A model generated the notes under the pieces. It had not been told where the DNA came from and ran no database searches. It saw only the letters and a program-made list of their open reading frames with translations. From Alteromonas sp. BMJM2 (GTDB taxonomy: Bacteria > Pseudomonadota > Gammaproteobacteria > Enterobacterales > Alteromonadaceae), in contig NZ_JAPVOT010000003.1 of the NCBI RefSeq assembly GCF_027257845.1, forward strand, positions 308,658 through 372,657: a stretch of DNA of 64,000 bases, read 5' to 3'. The stretch's first letter is position 1; every line of letters starts with the position of its first letter. The translations under genes and the position numbers were made by a program. Positions 37,404-46,739 of this stretch are shown here, piece by piece.

Positions 37404-37870
37404 TTTTCTTCTACCTCAATACGTCGCAGCTTAACGATATCGTTTTTATCACCATAGCCGATAGCTCCTTCTGTTGACTCTAGTGCTTCAATTAAAGCGT
37501 CGTATGACGACACTCTTACGGGCGTAACACCTTGCCCTGAATAGGTTAGTTGATCCCATAAGCGAGATAGCTGATAAGGGAACATCTGCAATATGTCTCG
37601 GCAAAACTGCTTATGTAATTCGTCGTTATCTTGTAATACAAAAACGGTAATTTTTTTGCCGTTTTGCCAATGTTGACGGTGGCCAGTAAAAATTTGACGA
37701 AGCTCAGAGCGATTCAATTGAGATATGGAGACGCTCTCGTGCGCCATAACCTTCAAGTCATCGGCGTATGAAAAAGAAGGTGTCGCAAAAAGAGACATAA
37801 CAATAAGAAATGTACGATAAGAAATATGGGATAAAGACTCTAAGAGCGGCCTTATCGAGGGTGTTTTCAT
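37400..37870 (-). CDS. Small periplasmic substrate-binding protein (PstS-like)
   Basis: 156 residues. N-terminal hydrophobic segment with FSYADD as the likely signal end (about residue 36). The mature part (VSISQLNRSELRQIFTGHRQHW, then KITVFVLQ and GAIGYGDK) is the half-sized phosphate-binding-like fold. The FxGH..W pattern is typical of stand-alone members. No ABC transporter genes adjoin, so a sensory role for the GGDEF-EAL protein downstream is more likely than uptake. Confidence 0.72.
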   Translation of the reverse strand: MKTPSIRPLLESLSHISYRTFLIVMSLFATPSFSYADDLKVMAHESVSISQLNRSELRQIFTGHRQHWQNGKKITVFVLQDNDELHKQFCRDILQMFPYQLSRLWDQLTYSGQGVTPVRVSSYDALIEALESTEGAIGYGDKNDIVKLRRIEVEEK

Positions 37871-37972
37871 TCAGTAACAGCTCCCTGTTTTTAAACAAAG
37901 GCAAAGTGCAATATAGGGTGAGATAATTACAGTGTAGATAAAAGCTGAACAATTTACCCAGTAAAAAGTACG

Positions 37973-38998
37973 CTATGCGATGTATTGATGAACTTTTTCT
38001 CTTACTTGCTCGAAAGAAATTCTTTGCATGAGGTTATCGCCTTTCGCTCTTACGCCCCATGGCAACTCTTGCCACGCCTTGCCTTTTTGCTCTTTAATGC
38101 ATTCATCGTAAACCGATGCGACATTGTTGAGATTATTATATGGCCCGGTTCGCAACGGATTTGAATGGGCATAAAGCCCCACAACTGGCGTATTAACAGT
38201 GGTTGCCATGTGTGCAGGCCCCGTGTCTGGCGCAACAACTAATATTGCGTGCTTTAGCAACATAAGCAGCTGATGCAACGACGTTTTCCCCGTAAAGTCT
38301 TGTAAGTTGATATCTGTTTTTTGTTTTATTGCATCTGCAGTTTCACGGTCTAAACTTCCAGGTCCGCCGCACAGAATCACGTTAACACCTTTGTTTTGAA
38401 TATATTCGGCAATACGCGCGTATTGCTCTGGCAACCAGTTTCGCTCAGCCTTACTCGCTGCGGGGGCAATAACGACATACTTACCAAGGTCTTTAGCCTG
38501 TTGTAGGCCCCATTCACTAACTTCATCGGAAACGGGAATACGCCAAGCTGGTTTTTCTACACGAGGAACGCCCAATGCATCTGCAAAATCCATAAACCCA
38601 TCAAGCACGTGCGCATGCTGGTTTGCCGATATGCGTTTATTAGCAAACAGCCAATGCAGCTCTTTACTGCGAGCCCAATCAAACCCTATACGCTGTTTTG
38701 CTTTTATGACGCGAGACGCTAAGTTTGCTCGCAAAGCCACCTGCATCATGAGTAAGGCATCAAATACCTCGCCTTTTACCGCCTGTTCAAGGTCTTTTAC
38801 TGCCGCTTTGCCACGCTTTTTATCAAAAATGATAAAGCGTATATTAGGCATTAGCTTAACGAGTTGATGCTCAACTTTTCCTATCACCCAGGTTATTTGG
38901 GCATCGGGCCACTGAGTTTGAATTCGAGTAACCATGGCAACCGCATGACACACGTCGCCGATAGCAGATAAACGCATTATACAAATCTTCTTTCCCAC
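37973..38998 (-). CDS. Glycosyltransferase family 9 (LPS heptosyltransferase-like)
   Basis: 341 residues from a GTG; the conserved KKICIMRLSAIGDVCHAV needs this start, while an ATG seven codons later would cut into it. Later segments VVIAPAASKAERNWLPEQY, ILCGGPGSLDRE and VVAPDTGPAHMA are the nucleotide-sugar-binding region of the family. It probably adds a heptose to lipid A-core. It is divergent from kdkA, which phosphorylates Kdo, so both belong to inner-core synthesis. The exact acceptor cannot be given. Confidence 0.87.
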   Translation of the reverse strand: MGKKICIMRLSAIGDVCHAVAMVTRIQTQWPDAQITWVIGKVEHQLVKLMPNIRFIIFDKKRGKAAVKDLEQAVKGEVFDALLMMQVALRANLASRVIKAKQRIGFDWARSKELHWLFANKRISANQHAHVLDGFMDFADALGVPRVEKPAWRIPVSDEVSEWGLQQAKDLGKYVVIAPAASKAERNWLPEQYARIAEYIQNKGVNVILCGGPGSLDRETADAIKQKTDINLQDFTGKTSLHQLLMLLKHAILVVAPDTGPAHMATTVNTPVVGLYAHSNPLRTGPYNNLNNVASVYDECIKEQKGKAWQELPWGVRAKGDNLMQRISFEQVREKVHQYIA

Positions 38999-39015
38999 TT
39001 AGCGCTCTCTTTTTT

Positions 39016-39057
39016 CTGAAAAACTACTGCTGAAAAACTGTTGCTGAAAAACTTTAA
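39016..39057. repeat. 14-bp triple repeat
   Basis: CTGAAAAACT recurs at 39016, 39030 and 39044 with 14-bp period, between the divergent glycosyltransferase and kdkA genes. No role is evident. Confidence 0.85.
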
Positions 39058-39090
39058 TAAACCGTTAGAATGTTAAATTTACCATAAGTT

Positions 39091-39828
39091 GTGAGTAACA
39101 TGGCGACAATACGACGAGACTTAGGTGCCGGTCACCACTTTCTATACGACAGCGCCATTATTGGTGAACCGAGTATTGATACTTTTACCCACGAGTATTG
39201 GCAGTTTCAAGATAAAATTGTCGGCCATGCACGAGGAAGAGGCACAACGCTTTTTATAGAGCATGATAACCACAGCTGGGTACTTCGACACTTCCAACGT
39301 GGCGGGCTTATTGGCAAGCTGCTGAGTGATCAATATGTGTTTTTGGGGGTTGAATCCTCTCGTCCTTTTGAAGAGTTCAGGCTACTTTCTGACATGCGTA
39401 AAGAAGGACTCAATGTTCCCGTGCCCGTTGCCGCTCGTATTCACCGCAGAGGTATTATTTATCGCGGGGATCTCATCACACAGAGAATACCAGGTAGCCA
39501 AGACTTACACAGAGTACTGTGTCGTGAGCCTCTTGAGCAAAATCAGTGGCACGCCGTTGGTCGCGCACTGGCGGCAATGCACAACTGCCAGGTGTACCAC
39601 CACGATGCCAATATTCGCAATATTATGATGGATGACAAGCACGCCATTTGGCTCATTGATTTTGACCGCTGTCGGAAACGTCAAGGACATCAATGGAAAG
39701 CCGGCAATCTCAACAGATTACTGCGCTCACTGCTTAAAGAAAAAGAGAAGAACGCCACTTTTCATTGGTCAATGGATGAATGGCAGTATTGTTTGGATGG
39801 CTACTCGTCAACAGCCAGAAAAGCATAA
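39091..39828 (+). CDS. kdkA: 3-deoxy-D-manno-octulosonic acid kinase KdkA
   Basis: 245 residues from GTG at 39091; ATG at 39100 is a close alternative. A small eukaryotic-like kinase fold: WVLRHFQRGGL near the ATP Lys, catalytic loop HHDANIRNIMMD (about 169-180) and metal-binding LIDFDRC (about 188-194). It phosphorylates Kdo of the LPS inner core, typical of bacteria with a single Kdo residue. Divergent from the heptosyltransferase-like gene. Confidence 0.9.
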   Translation: MSNMATIRRDLGAGHHFLYDSAIIGEPSIDTFTHEYWQFQDKIVGHARGRGTTLFIEHDNHSWVLRHFQRGGLIGKLLSDQYVFLGVESSRPFEEFRLLSDMRKEGLNVPVPVAARIHRRGIIYRGDLITQRIPGSQDLHRVLCREPLEQNQWHAVGRALAAMHNCQVYHHDANIRNIMMDDKHAIWLIDFDRCRKRQGHQWKAGNLNRLLRSLLKEKEKNATFHWSMDEWQYCLDGYSSTARKA

Positions 39829-39948
39829 CGACACTCATATTGGCCAATACAGCGACAAGTATAAGAGCGATGGGAATAGCGCCTAACTATGATACAACTG
39901 TGTTACATTGAAGGCGCGGATGTATTAAATAGTTACGCTACAACCTAA

Positions 39949-40485
<537 letters not shown>

Positions 40486-40531
40486 CTCTGCCGACGCCTG
40501 ATTCTGCTTGCAAAAGCGAGCAAAAGAGCCG

Positions 40532-41341
40532 TTACCGCTGGCAGTGAATACAGAAAAAGGTATTGCGCTGCCCGATGACTTTGCTTTGAATTGGGTTCCC
40601 GCACACCTCACAGTCTTCCCCTTTCCTACCGTAAACATTAAGGTGCTGCGCGAAGTAGCCCGGCTTACCATCGGTTTGCGCGAAGTCTTTTAGGGTGGTT
40701 CCCCCTTGCGCGATTGCTTTCGCTAATACCTGTTTAATATTGTGGGTTAAACGCTTATAACGCTCTGCACCTACGCGACCTGCTTGCCTGCGAGGGTCGA
40801 TACCACTTAAAAATAACGCTTCATTTGCATAAATATTCCCCACGCCAACCACAACTGCATTATCCATAATGAAACTTTTCACAGGACTTTTTCTACTACG
40901 AGACAGTGTATAGAGACGATTTTCATCAAAGGCTTCCGTAAGCGGCTCTGGGCCTAAATTATCTAATAGACCAAGTTGCGTATCAGGTGTTTGAAATAAC
41001 ACCGCACCAAAGCGCCTAGGGTCGTTAAGGCGCAAACATTGCCCAGTGTTTAGGACAATATCAACATGGTCGTGCTTTATTAGCGGTGTTGACGCATCAA
41101 TTACCCGTAGTTTGCCAGACATGCCAAGATGTAAAACCAAACTTCCCACGGCCGTTTCAATTAACAGGTACTTAGCTCTGCGCGTAACATTGTTAACTTT
41201 GTGTCCTACCACCAATGAAACCTCTTCAGGTATAGGCCAGCGCATCCTTCTCTCGCGAACAATGACGTTTGCGATAGTGTTGTTGATTAAATGCGGTGAT
41301 ACACCTAAACGGCTCACTTCAACTTCTGGTAACTCAGGCAT
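40532..41341 (-). CDS. mutM: Formamidopyrimidine-DNA glycosylase
   Basis: 269 residues. The start PELPEVEVSR gives the catalytic N-terminal Pro and Glu; NIYANEALF is the H2TH region and the end has a zinc finger (CEVCGNPI ... CIHC). It excises 8-oxoguanine. The gene upstream ends 3 bp before its ATG, so they may be co-transcribed. Confidence 0.96.
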   Translation of the reverse strand: MPELPEVEVSRLGVSPHLINNTIANVIVRERRMRWPIPEEVSLVVGHKVNNVTRRAKYLLIETAVGSLVLHLGMSGKLRVIDASTPLIKHDHVDIVLNTGQCLRLNDPRRFGAVLFQTPDTQLGLLDNLGPEPLTEAFDENRLYTLSRSRKSPVKSFIMDNAVVVGVGNIYANEALFLSGIDPRRQAGRVGAERYKRLTHNIKQVLAKAIAQGGTTLKDFAQTDGKPGYFAQHLNVYGRKGEDCEVCGNPIQSKVIGQRNTFFCIHCQR

Positions 41342-41344
41342 TGG

Positions 41345-41806
41345 TTATATCCATGGGAGCAATGTACTCAGGGACACATTGTCTAATGCATACCAATTAT
41401 TGTCTACTTTCACTACGGTGACAGAAGGCGTGGGGTAAAAGGCGTAAACCCGACCGTTTGTTTCACCCGCCAGCCACACCACAACTACAAGGGGCTCTAT
41501 GTCCGATATATCGTTTTTAAGGGAAGTTAAATAACGAAGACGCGCTTCTTGCCACCCGCCTATTTGTGCGTCTGGACTAATTGAAAGGTTACCCTCAGTA
41601 CTGCGTTGACGCCACTGCTGACCACTCCTAACAAGCTGGCTGTCGTCATGCTCTATTTTTAACACATAGGCGTTTTGCGGCAATAAACTGCGTACTTCTG
41701 AGATATCTTTTTGAGGACGTAAGCTGTCAATGTTAAACAAAGCAATCATGACCAACATGGCAACGATGACCACGTTATTCATTGCCCGCTGTGAAAGTTT
41801 TGCCAT
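41345..41806 (-). CDS. Membrane-anchored protein of unknown function
   Basis: 153 residues. A single hydrophobic segment (about 9-25, NNVVIVAMLVMIALFNI) near the start, then a soluble, presumably periplasmic part with no motif I know. It is 3 bp upstream of mutM on the same strand. Composition resembles the neighbours. I would treat it as a conserved hypothetical of this lineage. Confidence 0.7.
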   Translation of the reverse strand: MAKLSQRAMNNVVIVAMLVMIALFNIDSLRPQKDISEVRSLLPQNAYVLKIEHDDSQLVRSGQQWRQRSTEGNLSISPDAQIGGWQEARLRYLTSLKNDISDIEPLVVVVWLAGETNGRVYAFYPTPSVTVVKVDNNWYALDNVSLSTLLPWI

Positions 41807-42121
41807 TGCCTATGCCCGTTACAACGAAAAAGGAGTTTTAGAGCAGTTATAGTAAAGCCTCAATTCTTAAGATACTAGGGCGTGTTGATCTTTGTTGCAC
41901 GAGTTTGGACATTTCAAGGCTCTGTCATGTTTGCTGGGGGGAAGGATCTCACCACGATCTCGCGGCTTCTGCTTTTCTCTCAACGTGCGACTATGATTTG
42001 TTATGCACTGAAAAACGGAAAAGCAATCAGTACTGAGAACGTGTGACCGAATAAACGCAAAAAACCCGGCAAAAGCCGGGTTTTCGTGGAGACAAAAGCA
42101 AGTGCTCTTTCTAAAAGGGCT
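41807..42121. other. Intergenic region upstream of the mutM operon
   Basis: 315 bp. It contains the rpmBG terminator (42061-42084) and, near 41876-41894, AGGGCGTGTTGATCTTTG, which looks like the tip of an insertion element, but no partner end or transposase frame is visible. No gene found. Confidence 0.5.
42061..42084 (-). terminator. Intrinsic terminator after rpmG
   Basis: On the minus strand AAAACCCGGC-TTTT-GCCGGGTTTT followed by more T residues, 37 bp after the rpmG stop. Confidence 0.9.
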
Positions 42122-42277
42122 TTACTTGATTTTTGCCTCTTTGAACATAACGTGCTTACGCACAACAGGATCAAACTTTTTGATCTCCATTTTGCCTGGC
42201 ATGTTACGTTTGTTCTTATCAGTAGTGTAGAAGAAACCTGTACCTGCTGAAGAAACTAGTTTAATTTTATCGCGCAT
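42122..42277 (-). CDS. rpmG: 50S ribosomal protein L33
   Basis: 51 residues. The frame starts [19 protein letters not shown] and ends MFKEAKIK, the standard L33 sequence without the zinc-binding Cys pairs (C-minus form). It follows rpmB by 11 bp, the usual rpmBG order. Confidence 0.96.
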   Translation of the reverse strand: MRDKIKLVSSAGTGFFYTTDKNKRNMPGKMEIKKFDPVVRKHVMFKEAKIK

Positions 42278-42288
42278 TGTCGGCTTCC

Positions 42289-42525
42289 TTAGATTTTCTC
42301 ACCACGGGCACGAACATCAGCTAATACTGAGTCAATACCTTTCTTATCGATGATACGCATGCCTTTCGCAGACAAACGTAGTTTAACAAAACGGCTTTCG
42401 CTCTCAACCCAAAAACGGTGAGTTTGAAGGTTTGGCAAAAAGCGACGACGAGTCGCATTTCTTGCGTGTGAACGGTTATTACCAACCGTTGGACGCTTAC
42501 CTGTTACTTGGCATACTCTTGACAT
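42289..42525 (-). CDS. rpmB: 50S ribosomal protein L28
   Basis: 78 residues from the ATG at 42525 ([17 protein letters not shown]). An open frame continues 17 codons upstream but those residues are not part of L28. [17 protein letters not shown] is diagnostic. First gene of rpmBG. Confidence 0.96.
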   Translation of the reverse strand: MSRVCQVTGKRPTVGNNRSHARNATRRRFLPNLQTHRFWVESESRFVKLRLSAKGMRIIDKKGIDSVLADVRARGEKI

Positions 42526-43056
42526 TGTATTTGTCTCCAGAACAACGATAACTGTCGCGCCAGTCGTTCCCACCACTCAAATAGTCGTTGGGTCAAAAGG
42601 CGTATTACTATAAATTAGAGGGCGCATTTTATACAGCAAAGGCAGGATCATTTCAATAAAAAAGTAAAAAAAGCTCAATTTTTAACTGCTTTTTCTACGA
42701 TCTCGGCATTTCTACTACTAATTACCGTACTTTAATTAATAACCGCAACCCACACCCGATTATTTTTGTGCTAATTTACATTGAGCAGTTGGCTCAACAA
42801 AAGCTACAAATAAAGTGGGCGCAAACATATCACGCAAGCTCGAGCACGTCACTAAAATAAAAAGCATCTGTAATAAAAAACGACTATGCAAAGATAGGAA
42901 TAATCTCGCGAAGAGTAATTGTATTTGGCATATTTGATGTACTCCACGTTGGTTGTGTACCTATTTTGCAGCGAGCAAAAGCCCACGGCAATCTTCTTAC
43001 TGTGGGTTTCTCTTCTGAGGAATTGAATTTTATAAAAGGGAGCAAAGCTCCCTTTT
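42526..43056. other. Intergenic region between rpmB and yjbH
   Basis: 531 bp. The rpmBG promoter should lie in 42530-42700. Bases 42700-42900 are AT-rich with no clear feature. From 42909 the plus strand carries a cytidylyltransferase relic, and 43034-43056 is the yjbH terminator. Confidence 0.65.
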
Positions 43057-43094
43057 CTAGTCGTAAAACGGCGCTCTTATCTCGGTCTGATTAA
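42909..43094 (+). pseudogene. N-terminal relic of a TagD-like cytidylyltransferase
   Basis: One frame gives RRVIVFGIFDVLHVGCVPIL, then QRAKAHGNLLTVGFSSEE and LNFIKG. This matches the first 45 residues of glycerol-3-phosphate cytidylyltransferase-like proteins (FGTFDLLHxGH..LLxRAKxxGD.LxVGVS). The second His of the HxGH active site is Cys, no in-frame start with ribosome site precedes it, and the frame stops at 43094 inside the yjbH end. It is a truncated, inactive remnant. The stretch after FIKG lies in the terminator and yjbH 3' end and may not be homologous. Confidence 0.65.
43034..43056 (-). terminator. Intrinsic terminator after yjbH
   Basis: AAAAGGGAGC-TTT-GCTCCCTTTT hairpin directly adjoining the yjbH stop codon (43057-43059) on the minus strand. 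Confidence 0.85.
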
Positions 43095-45159
43095 TTAACC
43101 TTGCAGGTCGCTGTAGCATTTGACCGCCATCTCGAGAGATGGGTACCCAAGGGAAGAAACCACGTCCTTTTGAGGGCTGTAGCAAAAATAAGTCGGTTGG
43201 AATTGAGATATAGAAGCCTTTCGTAAAACTCCCTTCCCCATACTCTTCTGACGATACATCCGTGAAAGCTGCAAATGCGCCCACAATAATTCCGCTGTCA
43301 AAACGCTTAGCGTAATCAATATTCACACCTTTATCTTTTGCAAGAAATTGCCCTGCACTCACGGTTATTTGGGTGTCATCTAAAAATTCGGGCTTCCAAT
43401 ACACACTCGCATGTCCGGTGATAGCGTCGTAGTCTTCCAACGCCATTTGTTTTAACGGGTCGCGCTGCTTTACATAGTTAATATCTAAGCCGTAGGCGAT
43501 ATTACTATCCACTTCGCGATACATTATTTCGCCGCCGACACCAGCAAACATGGTTTCTAGATAACCCGCATAAGCCTGCCCAAATAGATTTTCAGATAGT
43601 CTATCCTTGTAATGCAAAATAGCAGTATCTAGCCATACGTCATTTTCAGAAACATACTCTCTTACCCGCGTTCTTACTCTGGGCAAGGCGACTTCTTCAT
43701 TATCGACTAGATAATTAAACTTATCGAAATTATCAAGCAAGGTTACACGAGCACTACCTCGTACTGAAAATTTCTCGTCAAACGCATATCCACCGCCTAG
43801 TAAAAAACCAGTTTGGTAGAGGTAGAAATCTTCTGGGTTACCAAAAGACTGAGTAAAGAAAAAGTCTGCGCTATAAAATAACCCTTTGGTATTTTCAGGT
43901 TCATAAGCGTCTAATACCTCTTGAGAAGGTTCAGTTCTTATGTAGGTTTGCTTAATATCAGCATCTACAGATTCATAGCGCGCTGCTGCAATAAAGGCTT
44001 CAGCGTCTACCTGAGTATCGACCATTGGCTGACCGCCACGATTATCTACAATATGATAGGTTTTTACCGTATCTGGCAGCTCAGAGGCCGCTACGCGACC
44101 AATTCGCTCTATTGCTTCGTCTTGATCTCGGTAATTCACTTGCGTGCCATAAAACGTTGCTTCGTTCTCATTTAATTCTGCATCAGAAAGTACAAAGCCA
44201 GCATCGCGAAACATGTCGTTATACAGTGCTGATTTATTAACGTCTTCAATCTTTTTAGGCGGGCGCCTTGCCATTAACGACCGCGGCTCTTTATCGAATT
44301 TCAGCTGCGAGGCTGTATTCATATTGAAGCGATACGTTAAGCCAAACCCAATGGTGTTGCCACGCTGATAATTAAAAGAAAAGTCGACGTCTTTGTATCG
44401 ATAAACCGCACCAATATTCCAACGAGAATCTTGTTCAAGTTCACCAGCCCGGTCTTCGGAGTAATCATTCCCTTCAAACTCTAGCTTCAACGTGAGCGGT
44501 TCCCAAGGCGTTTGATATTCAATACCACCAAAAAATGAGGCTGTACCTTTGAAGAACTGATCGTAATCTACTTTTCCGCCTCTACCGGAAAAGCCTCCAG
44601 GGCGTTCGCAAAAACTGTCTCTTAGCTCGCAAAACGGATTAGAAATATCATCCGCAGTACCGAGATAGCCCCATCCCAACCCTAAATGAAAATCAAACGG
44701 GCCTACAGATTTACTGGCGTTGATATATTCACTTTCAAAAAAGCCGGTTCCACCAAAATCTCTAAACCCAACGCTAATATCCGGTAAGTAATAGCTTTCT
44801 TTCCACAACCTAAACTTAACGTCTAAGCCTTTGTCTTTGAGCGTTTGGTCTCCGCTAAATGATTCAACTGGGCTATAGAGCTGTGTACGCACATCGGTAT
44901 AACGAGCAGTCGCCTCCATCCAATCATAGAGCTGTATATTCACAGACCAAAAACGATATTCTCCATTATCGGTGTAATTTATAGCCATGCCGCCTTGCTC
45001 GCGCATACGAGCCGTTGGCGTTTGTATAAGACCGTTACCACCTTGCACCATTTGTGAAGGCGTTACGTTTATTTGCGTGTCTGCTTGCGTTGTTGTCGAT
45101 AACACACTGCCCACAACCAGCGCTAGTGTTGTTCTTTTTGAAGGAAAATACGCACTCAT
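43057..45159 (-). CDS. yjbH: YjbH-family outer-membrane exopolysaccharide protein
   Basis: 700 residues. Signal peptide about 1-26 (ending TQA), then GGNGLIQTPTARMREQGGMA, the conserved start of YjbH proteins, and a long series of beta strands. It is thought to form an outer-membrane barrel for export of an extracellular polysaccharide. It overlaps yjbG by ATGA (45156-45159) and closes the yjbEFGH operon. Confidence 0.88.
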   Translation of the reverse strand: MSAYFPSKRTTLALVVGSVLSTTTQADTQINVTPSQMVQGGNGLIQTPTARMREQGGMAINYTDNGEYRFWSVNIQLYDWMEATARYTDVRTQLYSPVESFSGDQTLKDKGLDVKFRLWKESYYLPDISVGFRDFGGTGFFESEYINASKSVGPFDFHLGLGWGYLGTADDISNPFCELRDSFCERPGGFSGRGGKVDYDQFFKGTASFFGGIEYQTPWEPLTLKLEFEGNDYSEDRAGELEQDSRWNIGAVYRYKDVDFSFNYQRGNTIGFGLTYRFNMNTASQLKFDKEPRSLMARRPPKKIEDVNKSALYNDMFRDAGFVLSDAELNENEATFYGTQVNYRDQDEAIERIGRVAASELPDTVKTYHIVDNRGGQPMVDTQVDAEAFIAAARYESVDADIKQTYIRTEPSQEVLDAYEPENTKGLFYSADFFFTQSFGNPEDFYLYQTGFLLGGGYAFDEKFSVRGSARVTLLDNFDKFNYLVDNEEVALPRVRTRVREYVSENDVWLDTAILHYKDRLSENLFGQAYAGYLETMFAGVGGEIMYREVDSNIAYGLDINYVKQRDPLKQMALEDYDAITGHASVYWKPEFLDDTQITVSAGQFLAKDKGVNIDYAKRFDSGIIVGAFAAFTDVSSEEYGEGSFTKGFYISIPTDLFLLQPSKGRGFFPWVPISRDGGQMLQRPARLINQTEIRAPFYD

Positions 45160-45920
45160 TGAGGAAGAACCCTGTGTACTGCTAAAGCGGCAACCCGCTG
45201 ATTAAGCTGATTTATTTTATTACTGAATAGCTCTGATGAAACAGGTACGTAAACCTGACTGCCCGGCATCAACTGTGAAAAGTCAAGATTCCAATAGGCA
45301 ACGCCTTTGGGCTCAACTTCACCATTTGGGTGTATAACGTAAACAATACTCTTGTCTGCATCATCAAGTTTAGCCAATTTGTGCGACGCTGTGTAAACAG
45401 ACGTATCGCTTTGATGTTGATATGCACCGGGTTTCACTACCGCACCAGAAAAATGAAGCACATTGGGCCGACCATTCAGTCGCAACCAATACTTGCCGGG
45501 CTGAAACATAGGATTATCTTCAAAAAATAAACGAGACCGGTTATAGGATATGGGCATATCTAGACGGGTAGACACCGTCCACTGTGCCACTTGCCCGTAT
45601 AAGCTGTTCAGCGCTTTATGTGTGTTGCTGGTTTTATCGAAGTGAGTTAACAACTCCCTAATGCTAGACAACACCACTTCTTTTTCATGCTCTGCTTTAG
45701 GGTTGGTCAAATCAAATGCTGCAGCTGTCGGCCAGTACCATTGCCCGTTGTCCGCAACAATTGACAGTGCGCTCGATAACCTAATGGTTCTATCAAATTG
45801 ATAGGTTTGTTTGTTGATCATTATTGTAACCAGGTCGCTTTGAGCTGCAGCAGCCTGCGAAAAAGTCATACTTAAAAACTGCGCGATAGCAGCAAATAGA
45901 ATGTAATTTAGCCCTTTCAT
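45156..45920 (-). CDS. yjbG: YjbG/GfcC-like periplasmic polysaccharide protein
   Basis: 254 residues with a signal peptide (about 1-26). FLGRP-like segment RLNGRPNVLHFSGAVVKPG and PGSQVYVPVSSELF near the end resemble GfcC, which has a SLBB-like beta-grasp fold found beside polysaccharide export proteins. Overlaps both neighbours by four bases. Confidence 0.82.
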   Translation of the reverse strand: MKGLNYILFAAIAQFLSMTFSQAAAAQSDLVTIMINKQTYQFDRTIRLSSALSIVADNGQWYWPTAAAFDLTNPKAEHEKEVVLSSIRELLTHFDKTSNTHKALNSLYGQVAQWTVSTRLDMPISYNRSRLFFEDNPMFQPGKYWLRLNGRPNVLHFSGAVVKPGAYQHQSDTSVYTASHKLAKLDDADKSIVYVIHPNGEVEPKGVAYWNLDFSQLMPGSQVYVPVSSELFSNKINQLNQRVAALAVHRVLPQ

Positions 45921-46609
45921 TGTATTTCTGCTCCTGCCTTATTCATCTGACGAACAATGCGGCTTAAGTACACCATTTCGTAGGTATCCCCAATAGGGCT
46001 AAACTTTTGTGTTGAAGCCAAAAGCTCTTTGGTGGATTTATGCAGAAAATACGTGTTTTCCCACGACAGCCCTACATCAATAAAGGGGGTATAGTCAGGG
46101 AACGACACTGTCTCTACTATTTTTATAAGGGGAACTGAGTAGTCAAAGTAGGTGCGGCTTGTTTCACCTTCTACACGCCATGCTGAATCTACAGCTAGTC
46201 CAAAACCGACCTCAGACACATCGACTTTACGCTTCCAGTTAAAATTAAGCGTATCGTTTCCACCCAATGGATTGTGTTGAAGGTTACCCGTATAGAAGAT
46301 GTCGTTATCTAACCCTTCTGTTTTAACAATAATACCGTGATGCATAGTGAAGATGACTTTATCAGCCGAAACCCAGCGATAGCGATCGCCATCTATATAA
46401 GCTAACGCCAATGAGGCATTATCACGGTCTCCGGCTTTAATCTGCATAAGATCGGCTTTGCTATTCGCGATCTCTTCAACGGTATAGGTTACCGTTCTGT
46501 CTTTTAGCGCTAATTTTAACGTGTTGTAGTAAGCAAGCGTGGTTGTTGAACAACCAGAAATAGTGAGCATAAGAAAGCCAATAGTGGCCAAGGAAAAATA
46601 TGATTTCAT
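45917..46609 (-). CDS. yjbF: YjbF/GfcB-like lipoprotein
   Basis: 230 residues. A lipobox LTISGC puts the lipidated Cys at about residue 20. AYIDGDRYRWVSADKVIFTMHHGIIVKTEG is the YjbF/GfcB core (given here as a position at about 68-98). A lipoprotein of the exopolysaccharide operon. Its upstream region carries a 9-bp tandem repeat and a terminator after yjbE. Confidence 0.82.
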   Translation of the reverse strand: MKSYFSLATIGFLMLTISGCSTTTLAYYNTLKLALKDRTVTYTVEEIANSKADLMQIKAGDRDNASLALAYIDGDRYRWVSADKVIFTMHHGIIVKTEGLDNDIFYTGNLQHNPLGGNDTLNFNWKRKVDVSEVGFGLAVDSAWRVEGETSRTYFDYSVPLIKIVETVSFPDYTPFIDVGLSWENTYFLHKSTKELLASTQKFSPIGDTYEMVYLSRIVRQMNKAGAEIQ

Positions 46610-46643
46610 TTGAATGCGCCGACGAAAGGGAAATTAGGTATAT

Positions 46644-46679
46644 CTGTTTTAACTGTTTTAACTGTTTTAACTGTTTTTT
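46644..46679. repeat. 9-bp tandem repeat upstream of yjbF
   Basis: CTGTTTTAA occurs four times in a row on the plus strand (the last copy with an extra T run). It lies 35-70 bp upstream of the yjbF start, between the yjbE terminator and yjbF, where changes in copy number could alter expression. Confidence 0.88.
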
Positions 46680-46697
46680 ATAACGTTTTAGCAATAA

Positions 46698-46723
46698 AAA
46701 AGCCGCTAATTAAAGCGGCTTTT
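46698..46723 (-). terminator. Intercistronic terminator between yjbE and yjbF
   Basis: AAAAGCCGCT-TTAATT-AGCGGCTTTT on the minus strand followed by TTATTGC, 17 bp after the yjbE stop. It should make yjbE more abundant than yjbFGH. Confidence 0.85.
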
Positions 46724-46739
46724 AAAAAATACGTTTTAT

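Noticed and set aside
41876..41894. AGGGCGTGTTGATCTTTG as the end of an insertion sequence
   Set aside because: No matching second end, target duplication or transposase remnant is visible. A 14-base match with the palindrome at 31012-31026 is within chance for a window of this size.
46476..46694. Small frame with repeated KQL residues upstream of yjbF
   Set aside because: It is only the translation of the 9-bp repeat and runs into yjbF in another frame.
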